Positions 44,709 to 64,000 of a stretch of 64,000 nucleotides of DNA are shown piece by piece. The position numbers and the translations under genes are program-made. The stretch spans positions 259,670 to 323,669 of the forward strand of contig NW_008709979.1 in NCBI RefSeq assembly GCF_000327385.1, read 5' to 3'. The DNA comes from Lottia gigantea. Lineage: Eukaryota; Mollusca; Gastropoda; Lottiidae. The notes under the pieces were generated by a model. That model made no database searches, was not told the DNA's origin, and saw only the letters and a list, made by a program, of their open reading frames with translations. The first letter of the stretch is position 1. Each line of letters begins with the position of its first letter.

Positions 44709-47700
44709 TCACATATTGATGTTCTGATGAAGGGCGCGTAGTGGTTTGTCTTCTTCCGTTGTACTGTTGGTTGGTGGAATTATTGGATTCGATTCTAGAC
44801 CGTTGTGATTTCCATGCAACGGTTGGGCAATGGTTGGAGTTGGTTGGGGTAGTGCAAATCTTACTGTTTTAACTGGTTTTGGAAAGGTGTTATAACTTAA
44901 CAGTGTTGGCTGTGGTTGTGTTGATGCTCGTTGATGCACTTCCCGTAACTGAGATCTATTACGTCGGACTGTGGTTCCTAAACTCGTCCTGACGATATAT
45001 GATCTGGGTGGGTGTAGTAGCTTTTCAACAATATGACCTGGAGTCCATGTTTTCGACCTGTGGCCAATTATGCGGACCGGCTGGCCGGAAAATAGACGAG
45101 GCAATTCAGTTGGCAAGGAATGACTGTCATGATGGACTTTCATGATTTTGCTTCCTGTTGATTAGATAGGATCGTTTTTCTTCTATCTTTGGACTCGGGG
45201 TCTGGTGAGAGGGTAAGGTGGTACGAATGGGTCTACTCAAAAGGATTTCGGCTGGTGAAGATAAGTTATGATCAACCGGAGTAGCTCTTAGATGTAGAAG
45301 TGCTTTATCGATATCTTGTTGACTTTTGATACATTTTTTGATGATAGACTTCACTGTTCCAATTGTACGCTCTGCCATGCCATTTGACTGTGGAAAATGT
45401 GGAGAGGAAGTAGTGTGTTTTATCCCCCAGTCATTGCAGAATTGTTGGAACTCTCGTCCAGTGTACTGTGGACCATTGTCGCTAACGATTTCTTCCGGTA
45501 CACCAAAAATCGAACATCTCTGCTGTAACAGATGCACTGTTGATTGAGTTTATCAGCTCCTTGATTATTGGGTATTTGCTGAAGTAATCAACAACTAACA
45601 GGAAATGTCTTTCGCTGATTTGAAAAAAATCGGTTCCAAGTTTTATCCATGGAAAAGGTGGTACATCATGTGGTTGGAGTGGTTCGGACTTTAGGTTGGA
45701 ATTCTTGACATTGGTCGCAGTTGCGGATCATCTTCTCGATATCTGCATTGATATTAGGCCAATAGATGGATTCTCGAGCTAATTTCCTAGTTTTCTCTAT
45801 ACCTTGGTGAGATGCATGAAGTTGGGAGAGAATATCAGCTTGCAGGGTCTTTGGAATAATTATCTGTCGGCCTTTGAAGATAATTCCTGATGTGACAGCT
45901 AACTGGTCTCTGTATGACCAGTATGGTCGCAGCTCACGGGTCAACCCTTTTATCGTGTCCGGCCACTCCATAAGAATAGTCTCACGAAGTGCGTTGAGTA
46001 CAGGATCAGCAGTTGTCTCGCTTCGTAGTTGATCTTGTTTCGATGTCTATGTACACTATCAATTACAAGCGTTTCGACACGTTCATCTAGAGGTATTTCA
46101 CTTGAATTCTTTGGGTTTGGTAGTCTGCTAAGGGTATCTGGTATGACTAGTTCTGGACCAGGTTTGTAGACTAGATCAAAATCGTAGCCGGCTAGTTTCA
46201 AAAACATGCGCTGAAGCCGAGGTGGTGCACTGGTAATTGGTTTCTGGTGGATCATCACAGGTGGTTTGTGATCGGTGATGACTGTAAAGCGCCTGCCATA
46301 CAGATAGACATGAAAACGATTAATACCATGCACCAAGGCAAGAGCTTCTCGTTCGATGTTTGAATAGGCTGCTTGAATTGGCGTTAAGGATTTTGAGGCA
46401 AAGGCAATTGGCTTTTCCTGTAGTAGTGCTGCTCCAAGTCCTTTTTAACTAGCATCTACTTCAAGAATGAGAGGTTTACTGACATCGTAGTAGGAAAGGC
46501 AAGACTCGGTAGTGATGAGCGATTTCACTCTCTCAAAGCAGGTTTGATGATCTTCTGACCATTCAAATGGTACATCTTTTCGGGAGAGGCTGGCTCTCGG
46601 AACTATAGTTTGGTATATATGAACTGAGGTAGGTCATCATTCCAAGAAATCGTTGAAGAACTTCTTTGGTTTGAGGAGTAGGCATTCTTTGGATATCACG
46701 TATCTTATCAGGGTCGGGTATGATGCCGCGATCTGTGTACAGTGGTATCTCTTTGCAGTTGATGATACATTTGTCCGAATTGAATACAATTCCTTTCTCT
46801 ACTGCTCGGAACATGAGATTCAACAGATGTTCGTCATGTTCTGCCTTGCTGGATCCAAAAACACAGACATCAGCAATTCCAACAACTCCTTTAAGTCCTA
46901 GGATTTCATCCATGCGTTGTTGGAAGATGTCTTGGCTGATAGACAAACAAAAAGGTAGACGTGTCCAGCAGTATCGTCCAAAGGGTGTACGGAATGTGGT
47001 TAGCTATCTTCATCTAAGGGTACGGACCAGTATCCTGCCTTGGCATCGAGTTTGGAGAACACATTCGCAGATGCGAATGCTGGGTTGAGTTCTTGGGGTT
47101 GGTATCTTATGAGGGCAACGTTTGAGTGCGTTGTTAAGTCGCTGTGGATCAAGGCATGCTCTTATTGTGCCGTCACGTTTCCTGGCATACACCATACTGG
47201 AGCACCAATCTGTGTGTTCCGTCATTTTCCGTATGACTCCAATCTTCTCCATCCGATCTAGTTCTTCTTTGATGGGTTCCTTCATGTGGATGCTACATTT
47301 TCTTGGTGGATCGATGAATGGCTCAGCATCCTCCTTCAAGAATAATTTAGCTGGATTCTTCAGGTTCCCAATTCTGTCGAACTGATCCGGAAAACGTTCC
47401 TTGAGATCCGCTATTGATTCAATTGGTTTCTGTGAGGTAGTCTGTGACGATCCAATTTCATCACAATTGATTGTAACAAGTCGAAGTGTTTCACAGGTGG
47501 GCAGACCTACAATGGCAGGTCCGGGGACATCAACCACATAGAATAGGATATCTTCAAACTGCGATTGTTTGAAACTACAGGAAAGTTTCAATGTCCCATG
47601 ACAAGTGATTGATTGACCATTGTAGGCCAGGAGACGCAATTTGCCAATTGGTTTAAGGATGGATTTCGTGGACATATCTCCATATATTTGACGGAATGTT

Positions 47701-47828
47701 CTGATTGGTAAAGTGTTTCCGGAAGCACCCGTGTCCACCTTGAGAGTCAAGTTCTGACAATCTTGGACCTCTAAACTGTAAAGTTGTAAATGCTTCATTG
47801 CGCACCGACTCCTGGTCAATAGAGTCAA
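44709..47828 (-). pseudogene. Gypsy pol region (fossil, broken)
   Basis: In order along the minus strand: an aspartic protease (VDTGASGNTLP), reverse transcriptase, RNase H (VITDHKPP), and integrase with an HHCC-type zinc part and a catalytic core (SDNGPQYTG, NGMAERTIG). The protease-RT-RNase H-integrase order is that of Ty3/Gypsy. The region is broken in several places and reads as a fossil. Confidence 0.88.
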
Positions 47829-47846
47829 GGCATTGGTTAGAGACAG

Positions 47847-48740
47847 TTATGGAATAGTATGACATAGAAAAAAATTATCACAATAAGAGTCTATATTGTC
47901 AACATTTTCATCTGTGCTGCCAGGGCGATGAGATTGTCTTTTGAAGTTTCTGTTTCGCTTCTGTGATGGTTTCCTAGAATGTTTGGGGTTGTCGCGACCT
48001 CTTGATTTTGGTCGACCCCTGGAGTTTCCATCACGTTTCGATTTTCTGCAAAACTTCTGCCAGTGTCCTTTATTACCACAGTATCCACATGTATCTTGGT
48101 ATGCAGGGCATTCCTTAAACTTGTGGTTCAGACCGCAATTTTGGCAAGGTTTGGTGGATCCTTTTGTTACAGAACTAATAGTTTGTGAGGATGTGACTGG
48201 TTTGTGAAGATGTTCTATCTGTTGGTGTCCTGCCGCCAGAGCTTCATATTTCCTGCCTTCGACAAGAGCTTCTGTAAGGGTGTACTCTTTATCTTTGCCC
48301 AAAAGGTCTCTTCTGAAGGATTCGAATGGGGTACTTGCTATTAGCAGTTCGAGAATTCTTTCTTGCAACTCAGCGTTTTCGAAATCACATTTTAGAGCCA
48401 AGGTTTTACATCGTGTTACGAAATTGTCAATATTTTCACCTGGTTCTTGGCGAAACTGCATCAGCTCCAAACGATGAACTCGAAAATTGACATGAAGTTT
48501 CAACTGTTTCTCGAACAACTCCCATAGTGTGGCAGGTATCTTCAATTCATCCTCCGATAAACCAGACGCATTCAATCGGCGAAGTCCTTCGTTTCCGATT
48601 CCATGTTTTATCTTCAAGGAAATCTTTTCATTGTCTGTAATTCCTTCATCGGCACAATATAGAAGAATTGTTTGTTTGAACAACGAGAATGTTTCTGCAA
48701 CATCAGGGTGTGACCAATCCATCTCCGGAATGCGAGACAT
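47847..48740 (-). pseudogene. Gypsy gag region (fossil)
   Basis: Encodes a capsid-type domain with a likely start at MSRIPEMDWSHP, followed by two zinc-knuckle-type motifs (CQNCGLNHKFKEC and CGYCGNKGHWQKFC) and a basic tail. It is the first gene of the element after the 5' LTR and leader. Confidence 0.85.
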
Positions 48741-49000
48741 GATGAAAACAATAAATTCAACAGTCAAAAGCAAGTGCATGTGTGAAGAACAGTCACGTGG
48801 TACGATAAAATCCGTGCACGCTGGAATGTTCGATATGGTTATCCAGTCTTTTTCACACAAGCACACCGTCACTGTTTCACTTATTTTGTTGATATTTCCA
48901 TCGGCAATTCTGTCAGGAATAGTATCCTTGACTTCTTGTTGCTGTGTAGAATACTAAACCGTATGGTACAAAGGAATACTTCAAACCATTTCTGACACCA

Positions 49001-49162
49001 TGTTATAGTTTTATGTTGGTGTGGACTTTTATGTTGGTGTGGACTATAAACACAACGTTCAGGAGGACAGCTTTACTCAGAATGAATATTATACAATAAT
49101 GACATGCGCAATAGACCGTACAATAAGTTACGTCACGCGAGTGGTTATCACATGATACAACA
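49001..49162 (-). repeat. Gypsy LTR, right (5' LTR)
   Basis: 162 bp. It has the same ends as the left LTR; the extra 18 bp is a tandem copy of TTTATGTTGGTGTGGACT. The primer-binding-type sequence directly adjoins its inner end. Confidence 0.92.
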
Positions 49163-49380
49163 ATAGGTGATGGTCCGGCTCTGTCGGCAAAATGGTCAGA
49201 ACACAAAAAACTATTTTTCGTGCATCTAAAGGTCTTCATAACAAGCTTACACCGTTTCAACCAAATTCGTTTGACTCGGTCATTAGCTGGAAATCTATGC
49301 AGCGATATTCTTCTCGAACCAAGTTGTTTTCCTCTGTAGTTACTACATACGCAGCAATATTTCTTCGTCTTGGAAGGCAT
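49163..49380 (-). pseudogene. THAP-domain first exon of the transposase (interrupted)
   Basis: The frame from Met at 49380 shows a THAP zinc-binding DNA-binding domain: YCCVCSNYRGK (first Cys pair), SLHRFPANDRVKRIWLKRC, and FLCSDHF (second Cys with His), the C2CH pattern. The exon stops at the Gypsy insertion at 49162. Its last bases lie on the other side (44447-44436), ending in TTCG with donor GTAAGA. The intron 44435-43982 leads to the DDE exon in the same phase. Confidence 0.85.
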
Positions 49381-49489
49381 CGTTCATTTGTTGACGTTGT
49401 CAACCAAGCGAGCCGAGTAGCCCCCGGAAGTAGCAGCGCCACATGGCGGGGACAATGTGCATTTCAGGGGGAGATAACATAGTTTCCGG

Positions 49490-51005
49490 AAAGGCCTATG
49501 GTTTCCGCATATGAAATGAAAGAGCACTTCGTTGCGCATCTTTTCAACACAAAATGGTCCGGATAAAAGAATAACACAGGGGTTTAAATGGGCCCGGAAC
49601 AATTGTTACCCCAGTGGGCCCAAAGGGGTTAATAAAAGTGGACGATTTGGTTTCAGCTCTGGCCAGCCCATGCTAGCTTTCACAGACCACCTTGGTATAC
49701 TTAAAATGGTAGAAGAGACGCTGTTAGACTTAGCAAAAAAAAATTTTTTGATAAAGCTTCGTCAGGGACTCGAACCCAGGACCCCAAAGTTGCCAGGCGA
49801 GTCCGCAGCCCAATGGGCCGCCGAGACTTAGGGTTAACCCTAGCTTAACCCTAGGGTTAACACTAGCTTTACCCTAGGGTTAACCCTAGCTTTATCCTAG
49901 GGTTAACCCTAGTTTTGGAAAATCAATTAGGGTTAGCTCAGGAAAGGGTTAAAGCTCGTTCCAAGCTATGGTTTCCGCATATGAAATGAAAGAGCACTTC
50001 GTTGCGCATCTTCTCAACACAAAATGGTCCGGATAAAAGAATAACACAGGGGTTTAAATGGGCCCGGAACAATTGTTACCCCAGTGGGCCCAAAGGGGTT
50101 AATAAAAGTGGACGATTTGGTTTCAGCTCTGGCCAGCCCATGCTAGCTTTCACAGACCATTTTGGTATACTTAAAATGGTAGAAGAGACGCTGTTAGACT
50201 TAGCAAAAAAAAAATTTTTGTTTGATAAAGCTTCGTCAGGTACTTGAACCCAGGACCCCAAAGTTGAAAGGCGAGTGGGCAGCCCACTGGGCCGCCGAGT
50301 CTTAGGTTTAACCCTAGCTTAACCCTAGGGTTAACCCTAGTTTTGGGGTTAGCTATGGTTTCCGCATATGAAATGAAAGGGCACTTTGTTCCGCCTCTCC
50401 TCTCAACACAAAATGGTCCGGATAAAAGAATAACACAGGGGTTTAAATGAGCCCAGAACCATTGTTACCCCATTTTCCCAAAGGGGGCCCAAAGGGATTA
50501 ATAAAAGTAGACGATTTGGTTTCAGCTCTGGCCAGCCCATGCCAGCTTTCACAGACCACTTTGGTATTCTTAAAATGGTAGAAGAGACGCTGTTAGACTT
50601 AGCAAAAAAATAATTTTTGAAAAAGCTTCGACAGGGACTAGAACCCGGGAACCCAAAGTTGCCAGGGGAGTGCGCAGCCCACTGGGCCGCTGAGACCTAG
50701 GGTTAGGCAGGCAGTTTTGGAAAATCAATTAGGGTTAGCTCAGGAAAGGGTTAAAGCTCGTTCCAAGCTATGGTTTCCGCATATGAAGAGCACTTCGTTG
50801 CGCATCTTCTCAAGACAAAATGGTACGGATGAAAGAATAACACAGGGGTTTAAAGGGGTCCGGAACAATTCAGCTCTGGCCAGCCCAAGCTAGCTTTTAC
50901 AGATACACTTTGGTATGCTTAAAATGGTAGAAGAGATGCTGTAAGACTTAGCAAGAAAATAATTTTTGAAAAAGCCTCGACAGGGACTCGAACCCGGGAC
51001 CCCAA
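49490..51005 (-). repeat. tRNA-like repeat units, right block (about 4 tandem units)
   Basis: Units begin with GGTTTCCGCATATGAA at 49500, 49970, 50357 and 50772 (spacing 470, 387 and 415 bp). Each holds AAAATGGTCCGGATAAAAGA, GGGCCCGGAAC, AGCTCTGGCCAGCCCATGCT and AAAATGGTAGAAGAGACGCT, and closes with a minus-strand tRNA-like module (about 49761-49828, 50234-50303, 50629-50698, and a cut one at 50977-51006). The B box is GGTTCGAGTCC. Between modules lie AACCCTAGGGTTAACCCTAG blocks that look like facing telomere repeats. The last module is cut where the ~393-bp satellite begins. Confidence 0.88.
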
Positions 51006-51006
51006 G

Positions 51007-52637
51007 TTCCATCCTCCACTTCAGGCAGAAAATGGCTTATATTTTGCTTTCTGGAAAAAATCTGAGACTAAAAGTGCTCTAACAGACAAAGTTTGCATGG
51101 CAGGAACTTGAAATTTGGAACAGAGCAACTTTAGATGGGTATGTACTTTCAGTGCAAATTTCAGCTTTACATCTCTGATAGCCTTCGATTGGCAGCCTGT
51201 CAAAGTTTTGGCCTTCACCCTAACCAGTGTCATTGTACTGCATAATGATGGTTTCAGAAACCACCCTTCACTAAAATGGCCATAACTCGGCCAATTTTGT
51301 CCCTAGAGGTATAATTTCTGTTGCAAACAACAGTTTTACACGTCCCCCATCTCTTACATTCAGAAACCGAAATTCGATTTTTTGTCAAACTTTGGAGAAA
51401 ATCGACTTTGAAGTTTCAGGGAGAAAATGGCTTATATTTTGCTTTGGGGAAAAAATATGAGACTAAAGGTGCTGTAACAGGCAGAGTTTGCATGGCAGGA
51501 AGTTGAAATTTGGAACAGAGCAACTTCAGATAGGTATGTACTTTCAGTGCAAATTTCAGCTTTACATCTCTGATAGCCTTCGATTGGCAGCCTGTCAAAG
51601 TTTTGGCCTTCACCCTAACCAGTGTCATTGTACTGCATAAGGTCACTAAAATGGCCATAACTCGGCCAATTTTGACTCTAGAGGTATAATTTTTGTTGCA
51701 AACGACAGTTTAAAATTCCCCCCATCTCTTTTATTCAGAAACCGAAATTCGATTTTTTGTCAAACTTTGGAAAAAATCGATTTAGAAGTTCCACCCTCCA
51801 TTTCAGGGAGAAAATGGCTTATATTTTGCTTTGGAGAAAAAATATGAGACTAAAAGTGCTCTTACAGGCAGAGTTTGCATGGCAGGAAGTTGAAATTTGG
51901 AACAGAGCAACTTCAGATGAGTATGTACCTTTAGTGCAAATTTCAGCTTTACATCTCTGATAGCCTTCGATTGGCAGCCTGTCAAATTTTGGCCTTCATC
52001 CCAACCAGTGCCATTGGACTGCATAAGGCTGTTATCAGACCCCACCCCTTCACTTAAATGGCCATAACTCGGCCAATTTTGAACCTAGAGGTATAATTTT
52101 TGTTGCAAACGACAGTTTAACATGTCCCTCGTCCCTTTCATTCAAAAAACCGAAATTCGACTTTTTGTCAAACTTTGGAGAAAATCGACTTCCACCCTCC
52201 ATTTCAGGGAGAAAATGGCTTATATTTTGCTTTGGGCAAAAAATCTGAGACTAAAAGTGCTCTAACGGACAAAGTTTGCATGGCAGGAACTTGACATTTG
52301 GAACAGAGCAACTTCAGATGGGTATGTACATTCAGTGCAAATTTCAGCTTTACATTTCTGATAGCCTTCGATTGGCAGCCTGTCAAAGTTTTGGCCTGCA
52401 CCCTAATTGGTGCCATTGGACCCCATAAGACTGGATTCAGACCCCACCACTTCACTCAAAAGCCCATAACTCGGTCAATTTTGACCCTAGAGGTATAACT
52501 TTTGTTGCAAACAACAGTTTTACATGTCCCCCATCTCTTTCATTCAGAAAACGAAATTCGATTTTTTGTCAAACTTTGGAGAAAACCCTCCATTTCAGGG
52601 AGAAAATGGCTTATATTTTGCTTTGGCGAAAAAATCT
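51007..52637. repeat. Satellite, ~393-bp unit, 4 full copies plus a part
   Basis: The mark AATGGCTTATATTTTGCTTT recurs at 51031, 51426, 51813, 52214 and 52605 (spacing 395, 387, 401 and 391). Each unit also holds GTTTGCATGGCAGGAA, TCGATTGGCAGCCTGTCAAA, GGCCATAACTCGG (absent or altered in one copy) and CGAAATTCGATTTTTTGTCA. The minus strand stays open for about 70-83 codons in four units, but that follows from unit identity rather than proven coding. The last copy is cut by the inverted-repeat element at 52638. Confidence 0.92.
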
Positions 52638-53572
52638 GGGTTCGTTTTGCCGTTCGTTTTGCCGCATTGCCGAACATGCCGCATCGTGCACAACTGCACA
52701 AAATACGACTTTTTAAACGAAACTAAAGGTTTCTAATAAGATCCGGAATGGCCATTTGTTTCATATGAAACGAAATATTTTAATCTGTTTTATTTATAAT
52801 TTGGACCTGTTAGGGAAATCGAAACTATAATCTTATGGTAATATCTGGAATAAAATGAATACCAAGTACAAATGATGATAACCGTAATACAAAATACATA
52901 AATCCATAAAATGAAACAAGACAAATTCAATATAAATAAAATATTGGTCATAACTTGCAAGAGTTATGTCCCTCTACTGCTAGCCTATAACGTCACCCAC
53001 GTGCTAGAAAAAATGGTAACTGAAATGTCTGAAAGTAAAAATCTTCTTAATAGTAAATCTGAATTATCAAGCGAGGAAAAGTGCTCTATAATTCGGCAGT
53101 GGCTCAATCCCTACTGGTTCCAGATAAGTCCCAGATTGTCCTGGTGGACAAGGTAGAAGCTGGGGTTGATTGGCTCCACACTTCCGTCGGCAGTTGGAGA
53201 CAAAATTAGACGAACCTGCGATTGTTTAGAAAAAATGTTCAGATGGATCCACAGGAAAATATGTATTGTGGAATCTAAAACCGTGATCGGTGAGGGTTAT
53301 ATTTTGAAAACTCAGTATTGTCACCATAATAGCGAAAAGTATGCCTCTGTAAAAACACACGGTACGAAAGTCTTGAAACTATAGTTTCGATTTCCCTAAC
53401 AGTCAAAAAATAAAAAGAAAATCGATGCGGGACAACAGATTGAAATATTTCGTTTCGTGTGAAACAAATGGCCATTCCGGATTTTATAAGAAAACTTTAG
53501 TTTCGTTTTACAAGTCGTTTTTGTGCAGTTGGGTACGATGCGGCAAGTTGGGCAATGCGGCAAAACGAACCC
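52638..53572. mobile_element. 935-bp inverted-repeat DNA element
   Basis: The ends are GGGTTCGTTTTGCCG at the left and its mirror CGGCAAAACGAACCC at the right (53558-53572). The long arms continue with TGCCGCATCGT, CCGGAATGGCCATTTGTTTC, AACGAAATATT and, further in, TTAGGGAAATCGAAACTAT, each mirrored on the right. The ~480-bp centre is non-palindromic and has an 81-codon frame (52911-53156) with no recognised domain, so this looks non-autonomous. TTCGTTTTGCCG is doubled at the left end. Confidence 0.85.
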
Positions 53573-53657
53573 ACCAATTTATTTCTCATTAAAAACACGA
53601 ATAATAATGATATGCAGAAAATGTCACGTGATCTAATTTAATTTCCGTAATATTCAA

Positions 53658-53815
53658 GGTTACGATTCAGCTAACACGATCCAATGAAAAAGGTCGAAAG
53701 ATTACGATTCAGCGAATACGATCCAGTGGAGAAGTTCTAAAGATCACGATTCAGCGAACACGATCCAGTGAAGAAAGTTGAAAGATTACGATTCAGTGAA
53801 CAAGATCCTATAGGT
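53658..53815. repeat. Short tandem repeat, ~37-40 bp, about 4 copies
   Basis: The block GATTACGATTCAGCGAACAC then GATCCAGTGAAGAA recurs at about 53659, 53700, 53737 and 53776 with small changes. No link to a neighbouring gene is evident. Confidence 0.75.
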
Positions 53816-54019
53816 TAAATTCGCGTTCTGCGTTCTACAAAGTTTACTGTTAAAATTAGGTTCTAGAAGACTCAAATTGAAAAAGGTAAATAAGATAGGA
53901 GATAAAACACGTAAAAATAGTTTAATTTTATAAGATTAGTCATTTCTACCTAAGAAATGACCACGCGATTTTAAGAATTTATACAATCAGATCTGGATCC
54001 TATTTTGAACCAAATACAG

Positions 54020-54330
54020 CGCCATAGAAAGCCAGATTCAACATTTCGCATATGTATATATTTTCGTAAACTGAATACAGTAACTCGAAGAGACGCTTAT
54101 CTGCTTCCAAGAGTGGACCAAACCTTGGATAGTCTTTCAGGTGCCTCAATATTTAGTACTATTGACCTTGCAAGTGGTTACTGATAAAACATCAAAAGTG
54201 AAAATTCAAGATTAACTAGATGGAGTTTGGATCTTGAAGAATTCGACAGTATAGACCTGGAAAACGTAACGTAAATACGGATACCTTGTCGCGAATTCCT
54301 ATTAGACCCAACAAATAAAGACGAAACCCA
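54020..54330 (+). mobile_element. Old Ty3/Gypsy pol scrap (fossil)
   Basis: A short, decayed remnant with a reverse-transcriptase-type patch at about 54060-54180 (the STIDLASGY motif) and a patch at about 54245-54315 like the end of RNase H. No LTRs were recognised. It is older and more worn than the Gypsy element at 44448-49162 and is not a copy of it. Confidence 0.65.
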
Positions 54331-54843
54331 TGATTGACGAAATGACACGTGGGTCAAAGTGAGGGATTTATGAAAAAATCGAAACAAACAAATTTTATTC
54401 ATTTTATAGAATATCTTTTTTTCAAATTAAACGAAATTCGGTCCTTATATATATAATTATATATATGCACGAATACGCCTTTTGAGTAATGGCGGAAGCC
54501 CTTTCATTCGGTATATGAAGCAGTTTTCAGACACGTGATATTACTGAGGACCACTTTCGTTAAGTTCCTTAGCTTAGAGTTACCATTATCACTGCATTCA
54601 TTTAGCTAATCTTTTTAGATTAAAGTTTTATATACATTATTAGTTTTTATTCATTATCTTTATTCTGTTTTCTTGCGATAGTTTTCTACAAAAAAAACGA
54701 ATTATACGAATGCATTGATCAGATGTAGGGTAAATAAGTGTGGTCTGAATTAAAAAATGGAACACCTGTGATTGATGATTTTCAACATTTTGTTAAATTG
54801 ATAAATGAAAACCTGTATTTGATCTCGATATAAAACTTGAAAT
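54331..54843. other. Upstream region of the ABCC4-like gene
   Basis: AT-rich sequence between the Gypsy scrap and the ABCC start codon; it should hold the promoter. A GC-richer patch (ACGAATACGCC, AATGGCGGAAGCCC) at about 54475-54505 could mark a transcription start region, but no firm element was seen. Confidence 0.3.
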
Positions 54844-63801
<8,958 letters not shown>

Positions 63802-64000
63802 GTAAGAAATGCTTATTTTTTCTATAATATTGTGAAGGTTAATTTGATTCAGAACAGCTTTGGCAAATATCATTAAAACATCCATTAATCTGGACGTCAA
63901 TGTTTTATAACAAATCCCTGAATCCTTGTTAGTGTTGGTTAACAGAACATTTTGTAAACATGCTCCCTATAGATGTTAGTCACAGATATTTAAGCTGTAT

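Larger units (their letters stand above)
44448..49162 (-). mobile_element. Ty3/Gypsy LTR retrotransposon (Mag-like), broken fossil
   Basis: A 4715-bp element on the minus strand, bounded by short LTRs. A primer-binding-type sequence TGGTGTCAGAAATGG (49000-48986) follows the 5' LTR, and a purine tract lies just before the 3' LTR. Gag and pol occupy the usual order; no envelope gene is seen. It inserted into the THAP exon of the ISL2EU transposon, with a 5-bp target duplication (CTAGG at 44443-44447, ATAGG at 49163-49167, one difference). The LTRs are identical apart from one 18-bp tandem duplication, which points to a recent insertion, yet the coding part is broken at about four or five places. 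Lineage assignment to the Mag group rests on the protease and integrase style and is tentative. Confidence 0.92.
40917..49490 (-). mobile_element. ISL2EU-type DNA transposon, split by a Gypsy insertion
   Basis: Three parts belong together: a YqaJ-nuclease relic (40917-41547, +), a THAP/DDE transposase (43981-42718 plus its first exon around 49380-49163 and 44447-44436, -), and intervening noncoding DNA. As I recall, ISL2EU (IS4EU) transposons encode exactly this pair. Without the Gypsy insertion (44448-49162) and a palindromic MITE (42356-42665), the element would be about 3.5 kb. The left end is truncated inside the YqaJ gene, where tRNA-like repeat sequence abuts it. The right end lies near 49490, where repeat sequence resumes. 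Terminal inverted repeats were not identified. Confidence 0.7.

Noticed and set aside
44448-49162. Retrovirus with an envelope gene
   Set aside because: The pol region leads almost directly to the 3' LTR, leaving no room for an envelope gene; it is a plain Gypsy-type fossil.
49830-49915. AACCCTAGGGTTAA blocks as an interstitial telomere
   Set aside because: The blocks face each other and read CCCTAG/CTAGGG rather than a run of TTAGGG, so a true telomere array is not present.
40410-50698. Functional tRNA genes at the tRNA-like modules
   Set aside because: Box sequences are present, but the ends do not pair as an acceptor stem and the modules always sit in the same larger repeat; SINE-like origin fits better.
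51021-52455. Five similar minus-strand frames of 70-83 codons taken as a tandem gene family
   Set aside because: They repeat because the DNA unit repeats; no start context, domain or splice evidence. Kept only as a testable curiosity.

Overview
This is animal nuclear DNA: AT-rich, with short exons joined by GT-AG introns and plenty of transposons. A tRNA-derived SINE with clean target duplications, ISL2EU-type THAP/DDE plus YqaJ genes and a Mag-like Ty3/Gypsy element suggest a lophotrochozoan, most likely a mollusc. The phylum is an inference. No bacterial operon, CRISPR array or rRNA gene was seen.

Layout. (1) 1148-16258 (+): 14 exons of a SCYL2-like pseudokinase, running from the end of the kinase-like domain through HEAT repeats to a C-terminus with repeated RRPSTHS blocks. 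The 5' part lies before the window. (2) 19040-20789 (-): a three-exon, 444-residue coiled-coil protein I do not recognise. (3) 20.8-22.4 kb: intergenic, with a 1-kb foldback palindrome ending about 50 bp before the next start codon. (4) 22442-34553 (+): a 21-exon HPS6 gene (BLOC-2 subunit) whose assembled model is 776 residues; human HPS6 is about 775. (5) 34.8-36.1 kb: a 38-bp minisatellite. (6) 36886-38799 (+): an unrecognised five-exon coiled-coil protein of 378 residues, followed by a possible small minus-strand gene at 39123-39413. (7) 40.2-54.3 kb: a transposon and satellite block. It holds tRNA-like repeat units on both sides of an ISL2EU-type DNA transposon, which is itself split by a Ty3/Gypsy insertion; then a ~393-bp satellite, a 935-bp inverted-repeat element and an old Gypsy scrap. 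(8) 54844 to beyond the window end (+): 18 exons of an ABCC4/MRP4-like ABC transporter, covering the start, first membrane domain, all of NBD1 and the start of the second membrane domain.

The genes do not form a pathway. SCYL2 and HPS6 both act in endosomal/lysosomal trafficking and ABCC4 is a membrane exporter, but their closeness need not mean anything.

Most striking pattern: in each of the three recognised genes, one tandem repeat is built from a splice junction. In SCYL2 an exon end plus its donor is repeated about 15 times (9365-10060). In HPS6 an exon end plus donor is repeated in exact 21-bp, reading-frame-preserving steps (29127-29231). In the ABCC4-like gene a 29-bp repeat with a 145-bp higher-order period runs into the acceptor and supplies the first codons of the exon (62440-63420). 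These arrays could yield alternative splice products and are the best candidate here for something undescribed.
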